Below are positions 24,369 through 36,798 of a stretch of DNA of 64,000 nt, piece by piece. Origin of the DNA: Saccharum officinarum (taxonomy: Eukaryota; Streptophyta; Magnoliopsida; Poales; Poaceae); contig CM036167.1 in the NCBI GenBank assembly GCA_020631735.1, forward strand, positions 1,988,988-2,052,987. Direction: 5' to 3'. Numbering within the stretch: position 1 is the first letter of the stretch; each line of letters starts with the position of its first letter. The notes beneath the pieces are model-generated. The model did no database searches. It was not told the DNA's origin and saw only the letters and a list, made by a program, of their open reading frames with translations. The position numbers and the translations under genes were made by a program.

Positions 24369-26076
24369 ATGGCAAACACTCGCCGTGCCACGTATGAAGC
24401 CGCTGAAACCGGTGGTAACGGTGCAGGGGCTGGTGGAAGTGGTGCAAACAACGTCAACCACCAGGGACCACAGCCAGAGCCACATTTGCCCCCTCCTCCA
24501 CCGCTCACTGCAGAGGTGTTCTTCACGCAGTTCCTTGGAAGTCAACGCAATGCCGAGCAGTCACAGAGGAATATGGAAGATTTTCTGCGTACCATCGCTG
24601 AAAATGTTCAAAGAGGTAATAATCAAGGTGGTGGCCATGGGGTGAACCAGTACAGCAGTTTCAAGGATTTCATGGATACTAGGCCACCTATTTTTAAGGA
24701 AGCAGCAGAGCCACTCGATGCTGAAGAATGGATCAACACTATGGAAGATAAATTCCGTGTGCTGAGGCTGACAGAAGTTCTAAAAACAGAGTATGCTGCA
24801 CATCAGCTACAGGGACCGGCAGGAATGTGGTGGAAACATCACCGCACCACTTTTCCTCCCAATACTCAGATTACTTGGAGAGATTTCACTGAAGCTTTTA
24901 AGGGAGTTTATATTCCCCCAGGGTTGGTTGAAATGAAGCTTGGAGAGTTCTTAGCCTTGAATCAGGGTACCAAGACCGTGACGCAGTATCTGCATGCCTT
25001 TAACAACTTGTGTCGTTATGCTCCCGACATGGTCGACACAGATGCAAAGAGGATTGCTAGTTTCAAGAGAGGGTTAAGTCCGAAGATGATGAAGCATGTG
25101 GGTACCAATACCCGCATCAGATTCAACGACTTCATCAGTGATTGTTTGAAGCAAGAAAAGAACAATAACGCCTACACCGCATCCAAGAATCGCAAGAGGG
25201 TGTTTGAGTCTGGACCATCCCAGTCCAGAGTTGTCACTGCAAATCGCTCTTCTTATCGTCCGTCCGCACCTGGTGCAAGGTTCAGGCCGCCACAACATAA
25301 AGCTCAGAACTACAAGGGACCACAGAAGCCGTACAAGATGGCCGTGCCGCCAGCAAAGATCACCGCAGCTGCAGAACAGAACAACTCCAAGGGAGCTATA
25401 GGGTCTGCTGGTACAGTAAAGGGGCCCTGCTACAATTGTGGTCAGCCAGGCCACTTTTCAAAGTTCTGCCCTTATCCGCCTAAAAAGAAGCAACAGACTT
25501 ACAATGCTCGTGTACACCACACCACCGTTGATGAGGTTCCTGAAGGAGAGCCTGTAACTGCCGGTAAGTTTCTTGTGAACCATCACCCTGCAGTTGTTCT
25601 TTTTGATTCTGGATCTTCGCATTCTTTTATGAGTCAAGCATTTGCACGGAAGCATGAACAACTATGCACAGAGTTGGGTTATGGTTATCGCATAAGTTCA
25701 GCAGGAGCTGATGTGTTAACCAATAAGATGGTTAGAGGGGCAACCCTTGAGTTATGTAGTCGGAAGTTCCGAGTAAACCTAATAGTTATGCCTGGACTAG
25801 TTTTGGATGTAATAATAGGAATGAACTGGATGAAAGACTGGGGAGCAGTCATAGATACAGCCAGTCGGATGCTTACCCTTAAGGATCCCCAGGCAGAGGG
25901 TACTTTCCGGGTACCTTTGCCTAAAAGAACAGACCTTGTGAGTGTGACATGTGCCATGGAAGTTGTTCCTATCCACCAGATACCGGTAGTGTGTGAGTTC
26001 CCGGATGTGTTTCCAGATGAGTTACCTGGCCTTCCTCCAGATAGAGATGTTGAGTTTGGAATCGAGTTGATCCCCG
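24369..26076 (+). pseudogene. gag and protease of the chromovirus
   Basis: Starts MANTRRATYEAA (an in-frame ATG also lies at 24363). Gag domain has EEWINTMEDKFRVL, ITWRDFTEAFKGVYIP and ASFKRGLSPKMMKHV. The zinc knuckle CYNCGQPGHFSKFC near 25429 binds RNA. Protease has VVLFDSGSSHSFMS near 25600 and DVIIGMNWM. The frame ends early because one G is missing in CCCGGACAG near 26075; the next frame carries on smoothly into RT. Otherwise full-length and well preserved. Confidence 0.88.
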
Positions 26077-28981
26077 GACAGCTCCTATTTCAAGGAGACC
26101 CTATCGGATGCCTCCGGATGAGTTAGCTGAGTTGAAGAAACAACTGGAAGAATTGCTAAAGAAGGGGTTTATCCGCCCAAGTAAGTCTGAATGGGGATGT
26201 CCTGCCCTGTTCGTAAAGAAAAAGAAAGAGGGTACTCTCAGGATGTGTGTAGATTACCGACCTCTTAATGCTGTAACTATCAAGAATAAATATCCCTTGC
26301 CTCATATCGATGTTCTGTTTGATCAGTTGGCTAAGGCTAGAGTGTTCTCCAAGATAGACCTAAGATCAGGGTATCATCAGATAAAGATTAGGCCAAAAGA
26401 TGTTCCGAAAACCGCCTTTTCTACCAGATACGGGTTGTACGAGTATCTTGTTATGTCTTTTGGCTTAACAAATGCTCCTGCATATTTTATGTATCTGATG
26501 AATACGGTTTTCATGCCAGAGTTGGACAAGTTTGTGGTTGTCTTCATCGATGACATTCTTATATACTCCGAGAATGAGAAAGATCATGAGGAGCATCTGA
26601 GAATTGTCTTAACCAGACTGAGAGACCATAAGTTATATGCTAAGTTCAGCAAATGTGAATTTTGGTTGAAGAAAGTTCCCTTCCTCGGTCATATTCTATC
26701 TGAGAATGGAGTTTCTGTAGATCCGAGTAAAGTGCAAGAGGTTATGGATTGGAAGACTCCAACCACGGTGTCAGAAGTCAGAAGTTTCCTAGGGTTAGCT
26801 GGTTACTATCGCCGCTTTATCCCAGACTTCTCGAAGATTGCCAAGCCAATGACAAGTCTGCTACAGAAAGATCATAAGTTTGTGTGGACAGAGGAGTGTG
26901 AGACAGCTTTCCACACCTTGCGGAAACTGTTGACTACTGCTCCAGTTCTTGCACAGCCCGACATCGAGAAACATTTTGATGTGTTCTGTGACGCATCAAA
27001 AACAGGATTAGGATGTGTTCTGATGCAAGAAGGAAGAGTTATTGCTTATGCCTCCCGGCAATTGAGAAAACATGAAATCAATTATCCGACACATGATCTT
27101 GAGCTTGCCGCTGTAGTGCATGCCTTGAAGATTTGGAGACACTATTTACTTGGTAATGTGTGCAATATTTTCACCGATCATAAGAGTCTCAAGTACATTT
27201 TTACCCAACCAGAATTGAACATGAGACAGCGAAGATGGTTAGAACTAATCAAGGATTACAACTTAAATGTACAGTATCACCCTGGAAAAGCCAATGTGGT
27301 AGCTGATGCTTTGAGTCGAAAGTCACATTGTCTGAATATGCAACCCTTGCTGGAAGATGGTTTCAATCTAATGCACCCTACCGTGTTACATAGTATTCAG
27401 ATCAGTTGCTCCTTGGAGAGTAAGATAATAGAAGGTCAGAAGGCAGACCAAGGGATTTTCCACATCAAAAAGAAGAGTAAAGAAGAACCCTCGAAACACT
27501 TCAGGGTGGATGAGCAAGATGTGTTGTGGTTCGACAACCGTCTTGTTGTTCCAAAGGATAGAGAGCTTAAGAATAAAATTTTGGACGAAGCTCATCTTTC
27601 TAAGTTGTCCATTCATCCTGGCAGCAGTAAAATGTATCAAGAGCTAAAACCTCATTTTTGGTGGACAAAGATGAAGAAGGAAATTGCAGCTTATGTAGCC
27701 AGATGTGACACATGTTGCAGAGTGAAAGCGATTCACATGAAACCTGCCGGATTGCTACAACCTTTGTCAGTACCTAGTTGGAAGTGGGATGATATATGTA
27801 TGGATTTCATCACGGGTCTGCCCACTACTCAAAAAGGTCACGATTCAATTTGGGTAATTGTGGATCGTCTTACCAAGACAGCTCACTTTTTGCCTGTCAA
27901 AACAGAATATAGACCACCTCAGTATGCCGAGAAGTATATTGCAGAGATTGTGAGATTGCATGGCATACCAAAGACTATAGTGTCTGACAGAGGGTCACAG
28001 TTCACTGCTCACTTTTGGGAGCATTTACACAAAGGTTTGGGGACTAGTCTGATTCGTAGCACTGCCTATCATCCTCAAACAGATGGTCAGACTGAAAGAG
28101 TTAATGCTGTTTTGGAGGATATGTTAAGAGCCTGCGTGTTGTCTTCCAGAGGTTCATGGGAATCATGGTTACCATTAGCAGAGTTCGCGTATAATAATAG
28201 CTATCAAGAAAGTATCAAGATGGCACCTTTTGAGGCTCTGTATGGCCGAAAGTGTAGAACACCTTTGAACTGGATTGAACCAGGAGAAAGAAGGTATTAT
28301 GGGATTGACTTCGTGGAGGAAGCCGAAAAGAAAGTTCATATCATCCAGCAAAATATGAGAGCCGCTCAGTCACGTCAGAAAAGTTATGCAGATAAGAGAA
28401 GGAGACCGCTTGTGTTTGAAGTTGGTGACTATGTTTATCTAAAAGTCACGCCGATGAAAAAGAAACGGTTTGGTATACGCAGAAAGCTTGCCGCTAGATT
28501 TGTTGGACCTTACAAAATCTTAGAAAGGAAGGGTCCAGTGGCTTACAAATTGGATTTGCCAGAAGCAATGGGTGCTGTATTCCCAGTTTTTCACGTATCA
28601 CATCTGAAAAAGTGTTTGCGCGTTCCAGAGGAAAGGATTGAACCTCGAGGCATAAAACTTAAGTCAGATTTGGTGTATCGTGAGCAGCCAGTTCGAATCT
28701 TGGATTCCAAGGAGAGGGCTACTCGAAACAGTATGGTGAAAACATATAAGATACAATGGAGTCATCATGATGAAGGGGATGCATCTTGGGAAACGGGCGA
28801 ATACTTACAAAAAGCTTACGAAGATTTTTATAATAAATGGTTCGTAACTCAAATCTCGGGACGAGATTTTTCTAAGGGGGAAGGCTGTAACACTCCGATG
28901 TTACGCAATGCATTTTGCATGGCAATCATATTGCATAGCATTTATATCATTATAATCATGTGTGATAATGGTATAATTTGA
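26077..28981 (+). CDS. pol of the chromovirus: RT, RNase H, integrase, chromodomain
   Basis: Open throughout from the frameshift at about 26076. RT (to about 26900) has the catalytic FIDDILIYS near 26550. RNase H starts at [11 protein letters not shown] near 26988 and includes [10 protein letters not shown]. Integrase has the zinc site H..H...[10 protein letters not shown] near 27600-27725, then [19 protein letters not shown] and the [10 protein letters not shown] glutamate region; the C-terminal module has GDYVYLKV and [14 protein letters not shown] chromodomain follows near 28685-28850 ([10 protein letters not shown]...YKIQW...ASWE), the usual reader of H3K9 methylation in chromoviruses. 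The frame runs 93 bases into the 3' LTR. No stop or missing catalytic residue; it would be functional if joined to gag. Confidence 0.92.
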
Positions 28982-31900
28982 GTAAATTAAAAGCTTGAAA
29001 ATGAGATAATTTGATGAGCTATATTAATATGATAATTACATTACACCGAAAGCCTTGCAACTATAATTCTTACATCACTTAAAACCCTAGTTCAATTTTT
29101 GGAGCAGCTAGATGACTCAAATTTTGTCAAAACTTGTTCAAAATTATTCCTGAAAAATATTCAAAAATATTCCCTATTTTTGCTTTTATTCTGCCATTCA
29201 AAATCTATCAAGAATTTTCAGTTGGCCCCTTAATCAAAGTTGTAGAGAATTTAATTCTAAGCAACTTTTATTTTTGGGTCAATTCCAGAAAACGTCTCCC
29301 TCTTGTTCAAAATGTAGTTTGAAGTTTGAAATTCTTTGGATTTGAATTTTTGGAAATTGGAAAAAAACGAATTTTCGCCTTAGCAGGCCGCGGCCTCACT
29401 TCCCAGCCCGCTCGCGAAGCCGCCCGGCCCAGCCAGCCGCGCGCGCGCCGCGCGACGCAGGCGGCCCGGCCCGCGTCCGCTCGGCCTCCTCTTTCCCTTC
29501 CCGCTCGCCCCGCGCTTCGTGTCCGCCGCGGCAGAACGCGCCCGCCGCGTGGCGGACGCATGCCGGCGACGCGCCGCGTGGCCACCGTGAACCCCGCGCC
29601 CGCGTCCAGCTTCAAAACGGCCGAGCGCTGGGTCTCCCTCCCATTTCCGCCTCGCTCGCTCCCTCTCTTCCTCCCTCCAGCGCCATCCACCGCGGAACGC
29701 CGCTCGCCACCGCGCACCACCGCCACCTCCGCCTTGTTCCGGCATCGGTAGACCGCCTCCGTTCGATTGCCTGTGCACGAAGCTCCGCCACCTCCTCTTC
29801 TCCTCCGAACGGACCTTCGTTTGCCCTGTTCGCATACGGTACGGCTCAATCGAGTTTTCCTCGCCGCGCCACCGCGTCGGTACCGCCGGGCTTGCGCTCC
29901 GCCCACCGTCTTCCTCGCTCCCTCTCCATCCCCTGACCCTCTCTCTCGGGTTCGCTACCTCCTCGCGAACACCGTGCGCGGACTCGCTGGTCGGGTCGTG
30001 GCCGGAGATGGCCGTTGGCCGTCGGCCATCGCCACGCCGTCGCGGTCAGGGACGCCGACGAGGCCGCCCCGTTCTTTCCCACCCGCAGCCTCCTCTGGGC
30101 CACCGCCCTCTGGGCCGCGCCTCCGAGTGGGCCGGCTCACCGTTTCGTCCGCGCGCGCGAGCAGGCCGAGAACGGCCACGGGCCGGTTGTTTTCCACGGG
30201 CCGGCCCAATATCCTTAACGAAAAATCATTTTCTGTTTTCTATTAATATTCTTGATGAAAAACACTTTGGAAAATGTTTTCCTGGTCATTTTAGCTCCAA
30301 AAATGGTGAAATAAATTTCTATGTACTCTTTGGAACCAGATCTATGATATAAAAATATTGCATGTGAAATTTGAGATACTTTTCTGTAGAGTTTTAATTA
30401 ACTAGTGAAATGGCTGTTTTCTTGATAAATGCTTAATAAATTCTAGAAAAATCAGAAAAATATGATTCCAAGTTTACTAATCTTTTTATGCCATGTACTG
30501 GCTAGGAAAAATTTTATCTCATGTCTGTTCTATAGAAAAATATATAGGTGTAGTTCAAGTGCTTTCTATCACTAGTATTTGTTATTTTTGTTATATAAAT
30601 AAATTTGAATAAAACATGCAAGTGATAATTTTTCTATAGTGATTGTTTACTGTGAAGGAAGTAGTAAAATTTCTAAATCTGTTGTTTGATACTTTTCATA
30701 ATGTGAAGTATTTTAAATATTCATTTAGGCCTTAATTTGATTATTTTTGTATAGTCAGTTCTAGTAATCCAAATACAATGAAAATCTTATGTCAAGCTAG
30801 TTTTGATATTAGTAACCCACTGTAATTTTCTAAGCTTTTTCTGTGCCATTAAACTATGTGTTGCTGTTCAAGCATAGTGCTAATTAGGGTTTACATCCAC
30901 TCTTTAATGCAAGATTAGTTAGTAAACTATACTTTGGTGTATCTTTGAAGCATCTTGAGTATTAAAGTGTCTTTGCATGGTAGAGAATAGTGGTGGTAGT
31001 TTTCGAGTACATGTTCTTGGATGACGTAGACTACCTTATAGAAGAGTCATAGGTTCCACGTAATCCAAAGATCGTAACATGCTCATTTGCATATCATTCA
31101 TTCATCATCATCATCTCCTGTCACCTCTGCAATGCACTTATGCATGATGCACTCATACTTCTGCATCATACAGGATCGCAGGAAGTGGCTCCGGCAGTAG
31201 TTCCCGAGGACGCAGAGGAGCAGCTCGAGGTGCCAGAGCCGGAGTTGACAGAAGCAGAAGAGGAGGCCAGTGAAGACCTTCCGGAGTGCCCCGACCATCG
31301 TCCGAGTTCCTTTGAGCGAGGCAAGCCCCGGAGCATTTTTCCCTCGGTTTGCAAATAATTTATTATTAACTTTTCTTAATTTGATGCATTACGTTTAGGA
31401 GTTGTTTGCAAACGTTGTTGCATTATACCTTGTCTCACCTTGCTTTACCCGATCCTTGTTTACCCTGGTGTCCACGGTCAATAATTGCTTAGCTTGCTTA
31501 GACCGGTAGAAGTCGGGTGATTGCCTGTCATCCGCGAGCTATAGGGGATTACCTGGATCTATGTGAAAGAATGTCATGTGAGAATAACTAAGTGTCGAAA
31601 TGAATCTGAGACTGGGCGGAAGCTTGCAGGGTTCTGGACTGTAGTGTCTTCCGTCTGTGTCGATTAAGGACCGTCCGTTGTCGGGCCTCGAGTCATGTTG
31701 AACGCATGCCTCACATTTAGCTGGCCGAATAAAGTACCTTTCGACCGCGAAGCTGGGAGATTATTCGGGCCGAGTGGATTGCCCGCAACGCACTGTACCG
31801 GAGCAGTAGTGGCAGGAAACGGGGGCGCGATGATAAGGCCAAAGAGCAGTCGGGCGGCCCCCGGGTACATGTGGTTCCTGGCAAGCTCGCGACTTTACCT

Positions 31901-32790
31901 GAATGGTTGACTCGGTAACCAATACCTCACTTTAGCGGGTGAGTGAGGTTTGTGTGAGGAATAAATTACCAGCTGGTCAATAATCGATTCGAATCGCCAT
32001 CGTTCACTGGATAGTGAACACTTGACTTGAGTTACTTCATCGTAGAAAAATTTGATGAAACACTTGGATAGTTATGAGAAAAATGATGTGGTAATTATTG
32101 TTAATGCTCAATGGTAATCCTTGCTTGCTTAATTACCTGGTTACTCTAGCATAAGTTCAAATATAGTTGACAGGGAAATAAAGCTTTAAAATACTACCTG
32201 TTTTTGCAAAAAGGACTGCTAAGTTAAAAATGCTTTTCCTGCAAAGGAGTCAGCTACCCCACCAAAAAGCCTATCATGATCCTTGTGGTCTTTTATTTTG
32301 GTTCTGTCGGGTAAGTCTAGCTGAGTACCTTCTCGTACTCAGGGCTTTGTTCCCACTTGTTGCAGATGGACAGATGTACTATGGTTATTGTATCAACTGT
32401 CTCTACCCTGCGATGGGCGAAGCTTAGGACCATGGGCAATGGTCATTCACTACTTCTCGCCTGATGCTTTTGCTGGAGATGATCGCAAGCTGGCACTTTA
32501 TCTCAAAACAAGATGTGTGTGCGTGTTTTAAACTAATGCTTCCGCTACTTTTATTCGAACTTGGTTTGTAATAACTATGTTTAAACTCCGATGTACTTTG
32601 TGCCGCGAACTTCTATGTAACTTATGACGGTAACCGCTGAACTTAGTACGATCTTGGCTGTTATGTGAATGGTTTGAAATCCGTCGAGATTTCACGGACT
32701 ACCGGGTTATACGGGCTTAAGTTTGTTAAATTGTCCTGCCGTTGGATGATTTTCTTACTTAATCTCGTATAATTGGGCGGTTCTGTTACA
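28886..32790 (+). repeat. 3' LTR of the chromovirus, 3.9 kb
   Basis: Begins TGTAACACTCCG after the purine tract AAGGGGGAAGG and ends GGTTCTGTTACA. It contains an AT-rich start, a very GC-rich block (about 29380-30210), a long AT-rich part, and a short acidic ORF near 31170. Its last 410 bases match the 5' LTR fragment. The overlapping ORFs on both strands of the GC-rich block are composition artefacts. Confidence 0.92.
31173..31358 (+). other. short acidic reading frame inside the chromovirus LTR
   Basis: After an acceptor-like CATACAG the frame reads GSQEVAPAVVPEDAEEQ and on through a Glu/Pro-rich stretch to SIFPSVCK and a stop at 31356. It is coding-like in composition within otherwise non-coding LTR sequence. 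It could be an exon of a spliced LTR transcript; no known domain. Confidence 0.4.
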
Positions 32791-32792
32791 GC

Positions 32793-33110
32793 TTACCCTT
32801 CTTTGAAAGTTCGAATCATAGCATTATGAACAATATTGGACAGCACATTGGAATGATTAATTAAAGCATGATTCACTGCAGAATTAACCATCTCTTGAAG
32901 TTTACCCGGATCAGAATCAAAGGTAACTTGTCGAGGCAACGACAAGTCTTGCTTCTGGATGACTTGTCCACTTTTGTTCAAACTGAATGACTTCAAGCAG
33001 AGCTGTCTATATTCTTGTATAGCTCTTTCCATAGCCTGCTTCTGATCATCCTTAAGATCTTCTTCTGTCACCGCAATGATGTTCCCCGCATCGATCTTAG
33101 GATTAAGCAT
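32793..33110 (-). pseudogene. gag N-terminus of a Retand/RIRE2-like element, truncated by the chromovirus
   Basis: Starts MLNPKIDAGNIIAVTEED, with charged helical sequence (DDQKQAMERAIQEYRQL) typical of the N-terminal part of Tat/Retand-lineage gag. It ends FKEG with a stop made at the junction with the chromovirus LTR. The remainder of the element is not in the window. The lineage is inferred from the leader motif and gag style. Confidence 0.6.
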
Positions 33111-33132
33111 CTTGACTAGATCTGTCCCACTA

Positions 33133-33145
33133 GGCGTGCCAAAAG
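33133..33145 (-). other. primer-binding site of the Retand/RIRE2-like element
   Basis: Minus strand TTTTGGCACGCCTAGTGGGAC covers this spot, a few bases inside the LTR. The TGGCACGCC...GTGGG form is usual for this lineage. Confidence 0.55.
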
Positions 33146-33148
33146 ATG

Positions 33149-33898
33149 TGTTGATGCAAAAGTAGATCTGCAAACACAAAGGGCTAATACCCGAATTCGA
33201 TATCCAAAGCGTGCCAGTCGATTTGACCTGTTAATCGACAAGGATGAAGATACGAGCACTTTGGTCCTGACAACAGCGATACGTCCGGAAGTCACGGCCA
33301 AGAGGTACTCACGCGGAACTCGAGGATTGCCGAAGATTGCACTGGAGCAATGCAACTCGCCGAATCGATGAGAACTCGTAATAAAAAAGAAAAAATACGT
33401 AAATTGACGAAGTCGTCGAAAGTAGATGTAAATAAGAATAAAAGTTATTTTTGATATATTGATTGATGTCTCTTACATTGCTCTTCACCCTATATTTATA
33501 CCCTGATCTACATAAACATAACCCAATACGACTAGGACACTAAATCCACATCTATGGAAACACACGACTTTGACACAACTCAAACTCTATTAAACATATA
33601 TAAGGAATTTAATTCCTATCTTATTCCATAGTCCGCCTCAGTCACGATGGTATTCTCATCGACTTCCTTTTTATCGGCAAAATTCCTGTTCCATCGGCAG
33701 CAACCTTCAAACCATCTTTCATCGGCATCGGCAATAATACCCTTAACCCTATCGGCAACATTTCAACTTGAACCCATACGCCGTTACCACTCATAAGCAA
33801 ACCCATTTTTCATCAGCTATCAATCTACACAATAATCTTTTCCCTGCTGATTAGCCTTTCTTGACCATCTTGACACGTGCTAAAAAACGATGTCAACA
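33149..33898 (-). repeat. 5' LTR of the Retand/RIRE2-like element
   Basis: About 750 bp, TGTTGATGC to GATGTCAACA on the + strand, so the ends are inverted copies (TGTTGA/TCAACA). A TATA box (minus strand TATAAATATAGG, near 33490-33501) and an AT-rich untranslated part fit a working LTR promoter layout. Confidence 0.7.
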
Positions 33899-36798
33899 AT
33901 AGTATATAATCTTGCTCCTTTTTTAAAAAAAATATCATGAAATATTTAGACCATGTAATAATTTTGACGAATGTTAAAATCAAATATAAGGTTTTAAGAA
34001 CACCTTTGTTGCATTCATGCTGGAGCATAATTTTTTTATAGGTTTGAGTGCAGGGCAAGAGTTGTGTGGCTTGAAATCAAATTTGGTTCGAATTTGAGCG
34101 GGTTCGTGAAACCAGAAAAATAGAAAAAAACACATTTTCTTTTTCTTTTTCTCCCTTTCCTCACTTTTGGCCCAGAGACGGAGCTGGCCCAGCCCTTGCC
34201 ACTCCCTTCGTCCTTTCCCGCGCATGCTGCAGCCCACACGTGGCCCGCAACCGCGGCCTGTGCTTGGCCGCTCGGCTGCAACGATCCCGCAGTTGGGCCG
34301 CCGACCCAACTAAGCCAACGCCGCGCCACCCCTCTCACCCGCTGCTAGAACGGCCCCGCTGTGTGTCAAAAAAAAAAAAAAAAAAGAACGGCCCCGCTGC
34401 CACAGCCGCTGACCGCCCGGGCCCGCTCGTCAGTGACCCGTGCCCTTTCCTCTACCTCCGACCCGAGCGGCCGCCGCCTCATCACTTCACCGGTTACCGC
34501 CGCCGCGATAGTGGCTTTGATGGTCACTGTGCCACCTCCTCTGGCCTTTGCGGCGCACTCACGCCCCTCCACCGCCTTCCTCTCGACCTATAAAGCCAGG
34601 ACCACGGCCCCCTTTTCCCTCCCTTTTCCGCTCTGCCACCGCACAACCCCACCCCTCGGTTGCCGTCTCCGGTGACCGAACGTCGTCATGGTGTCCACGC
34701 GGAGCTCCGGAAGGTGAAGACGCGTCCGCCTAGCGCCGTTCCGTGTCCTTCGTTTTTGTTCTGCGCGGGTTTGTGCTCACCGTAGTTCGCCTCCCCTTTG
34801 TAGATCCCCGTCGCCGTCGTCCTCTTCGTGGTGAGCCCCTCCGCCAGAGCCGAGCCCCTTGCTGACCTCGTTGCGGCCCCCGCGTCACCCCGGAGTCTTC
34901 CCCTTCACGAGCCGTGGCCGGGAGCGCCGTACCGGCTGCTCGCCGGCAAGCTCGGGCCGCTCCCATGTCGCGCTGCCATGGGCTCCTGCCGCCGGTCCAT
35001 GGTGGACCGCGAGGTCGAATGTGTGTGCGCGCGGTCCACAACCGCGGACCACTGCCCCGCTCTATCCACGCCCGCCGCATGGCACGTCCCCGTCGTTGGT
35101 CCACGGGGGACCGTGGGTCGAGCGCGTGCGCGGGGTCCGCAGCAGCCCCGCCAGCCGCGTGGCGCCACGTGGCGCCATGTCAGCACCCTCCCGGCAACCG
35201 CTACCATATTTGTAAAGATGTCAATGCAGTTTCGCGTTATTAAGCCAGAGTCCACAGTAGTTCTAAAAGCTTAGTTTCAGGCCCTGTTTTCAGCGTTTTG
35301 GACCCCATTTTCTTTGGTTTTTGTACCAGCAGTCTAGAGAGCATGTTTATGGATAGAAACCCTTGGATTTAGGGTTTGCTTACGTTGTAGGTCTCGGATA
35401 TTTTTGTTTAGGGCCCTAGAAAAATATATTTAATTGTAGAAAAGTCCTTGAAAATGGTTTGTTTATAACTTTCTCATTTTAGGTCCGATTAGAGTGATCT
35501 TCGCGCTCATGTGTTCATAGAAACATGTAGATTAGTTTTATAAGTGTTTCTCTATATGTTTCTATTGCATGGTGTAATGTTCTAATAGAAGTATATCTTT
35601 CTTGCATGTGATGATTGTCTGGACATCTTGCTTGGTGATGGTTATGCGTATAGAGGGTGAGGTGTTCGAGGATCACAAATTCGAAGAGCATTACCAGGAC
35701 TAGGCTTTTGAGCAAGGCAAGTATAGCCTATGGTTTCCTTGTTACCTAGCAATTATAATCACTTTTTATGCATATGCATGTGTCTAATTTGTTATACCCT
35801 AAGGTTATGCCTAGAAATACTTGATCTATATACCTTGTTACCTATGGGAAGGTTTTGCATAATAGATGAATAAGTTGCTACGCTCAACAAAAGCTTAACT
35901 ATAATTTTGTCTAATGGATATATGGAATATTGGATAAAAGATGTTCTTCTAGCAAATTAAAGGGGGCTAGAGTATGGGTCTTTTATGCTCTAGTTGCTCT
36001 CCATAAGGACTGCCACTTAAAGCGACAACTCAGGACATCCGTACATCCTTGAGAATCAAATGGGAACGGTCTTAGTCGTATAGCTAGTTTTCTCTAGCTC
36101 GTTAGTAGTTACCGAAAGGCGCAGGATGGGGCCTAGGTTGCAGAATGGCTCCTTGCCTAGCACTGTGAGTACTGGGCTGCGGTCAAGGTGTTCCATTCTT
36201 GAAGGGGGCTCCATTCGCCTAGCTGCTGAAACCTCGCGGCTACTAACTTGTTAGGGTAACTAGTGAAAGGCTTCGTAGTGAGACCCTGCCTACTCACCTT
36301 GGAAGTGTTAGAGGGTCGACGGGCCCTGGGCAAATGGAAATCATGGCTTAAGGTGAAAGTGTACACACTCTGCAGAGTTTGATCAAACTGATATATCAGC
36401 CGTGCTCACAGACACGAGCGGCCTGGACCCTTTATGTATAGTCAGATATATGGATGGTTGGGAATAATATTAATATTGATGAATATAATTACTAGGAAAC
36501 CCAGATGGGTACCAGATGGTGAAGGCTTTGATGAGTTTCCCGAGGACGTCCAGGACTACTGAGGAGGGCGTACCACCAGTTGGTGTCCCTGTGGAGAGTG
36601 GAGTTTTTAGCTTTTCTACATATCTGTTGTAATAATGTTGTTAGCAATGATGTGTAAGACATGTTCATGTGATGTAATAAAGTTAAAAACATGGTTCGTG
36701 CTATGACATCATCACCATTTGTATGTATATGTGGTTTGGGACTTCCTAGGCCCACATATACTCACTCCGTAGTTTTATTTATAAAACTGGGTGTTACA
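33899..36798 (+). repeat. truncated chromovirus-type LTR
   Basis: Ends GGGTGTTACA at 36798, the usual end of chromovirus LTRs in grasses. It has the same plan as the 28886-32790 LTR: AT-rich, then GC-rich (34190-35210, with CCTATAAAG near 34588 as a TATA candidate), then AT-rich with short acidic coding-like bits (near 35645 and 36520). The start TGT is missing, cut by the element on the left, and no internal domain follows, so it is probably part of a solo or broken LTR. A different family from the chromovirus above. Confidence 0.5.

Larger units (their letters stand above)
21848..32790 (+). mobile_element. Tekay/Del-type Ty3/gypsy chromovirus, 5' LTR cut by gap
   Basis: Fragment of the 5' LTR (21848-22255), primer-binding site, a long leader, an extra ORF (23041-24012), gag-pol (24369-28981) and a 3905-bp 3' LTR (28886-32790). 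LTR ends are TGTAAC...GTTACA. Very long LTRs plus a chromodomain after integrase indicate the Tekay/Del chromovirus lineage. It inserted into a Retand-like gag: the minus-strand frame there stops at the junction (32793). The 5-bp duplicate after the 3' LTR would be GCTTA; its partner is hidden by the gap. Confidence 0.92.

Noticed and set aside
29307..30246. Several overlapping Arg/Pro/Ala-rich frames
   Set aside because: Produced by the GC-rich block of the chromovirus LTR; no frame is favoured on either strand.
34240..35274. Overlapping frames in a GC-rich stretch
   Set aside because: Same cause, within the truncated chromovirus-type LTR.
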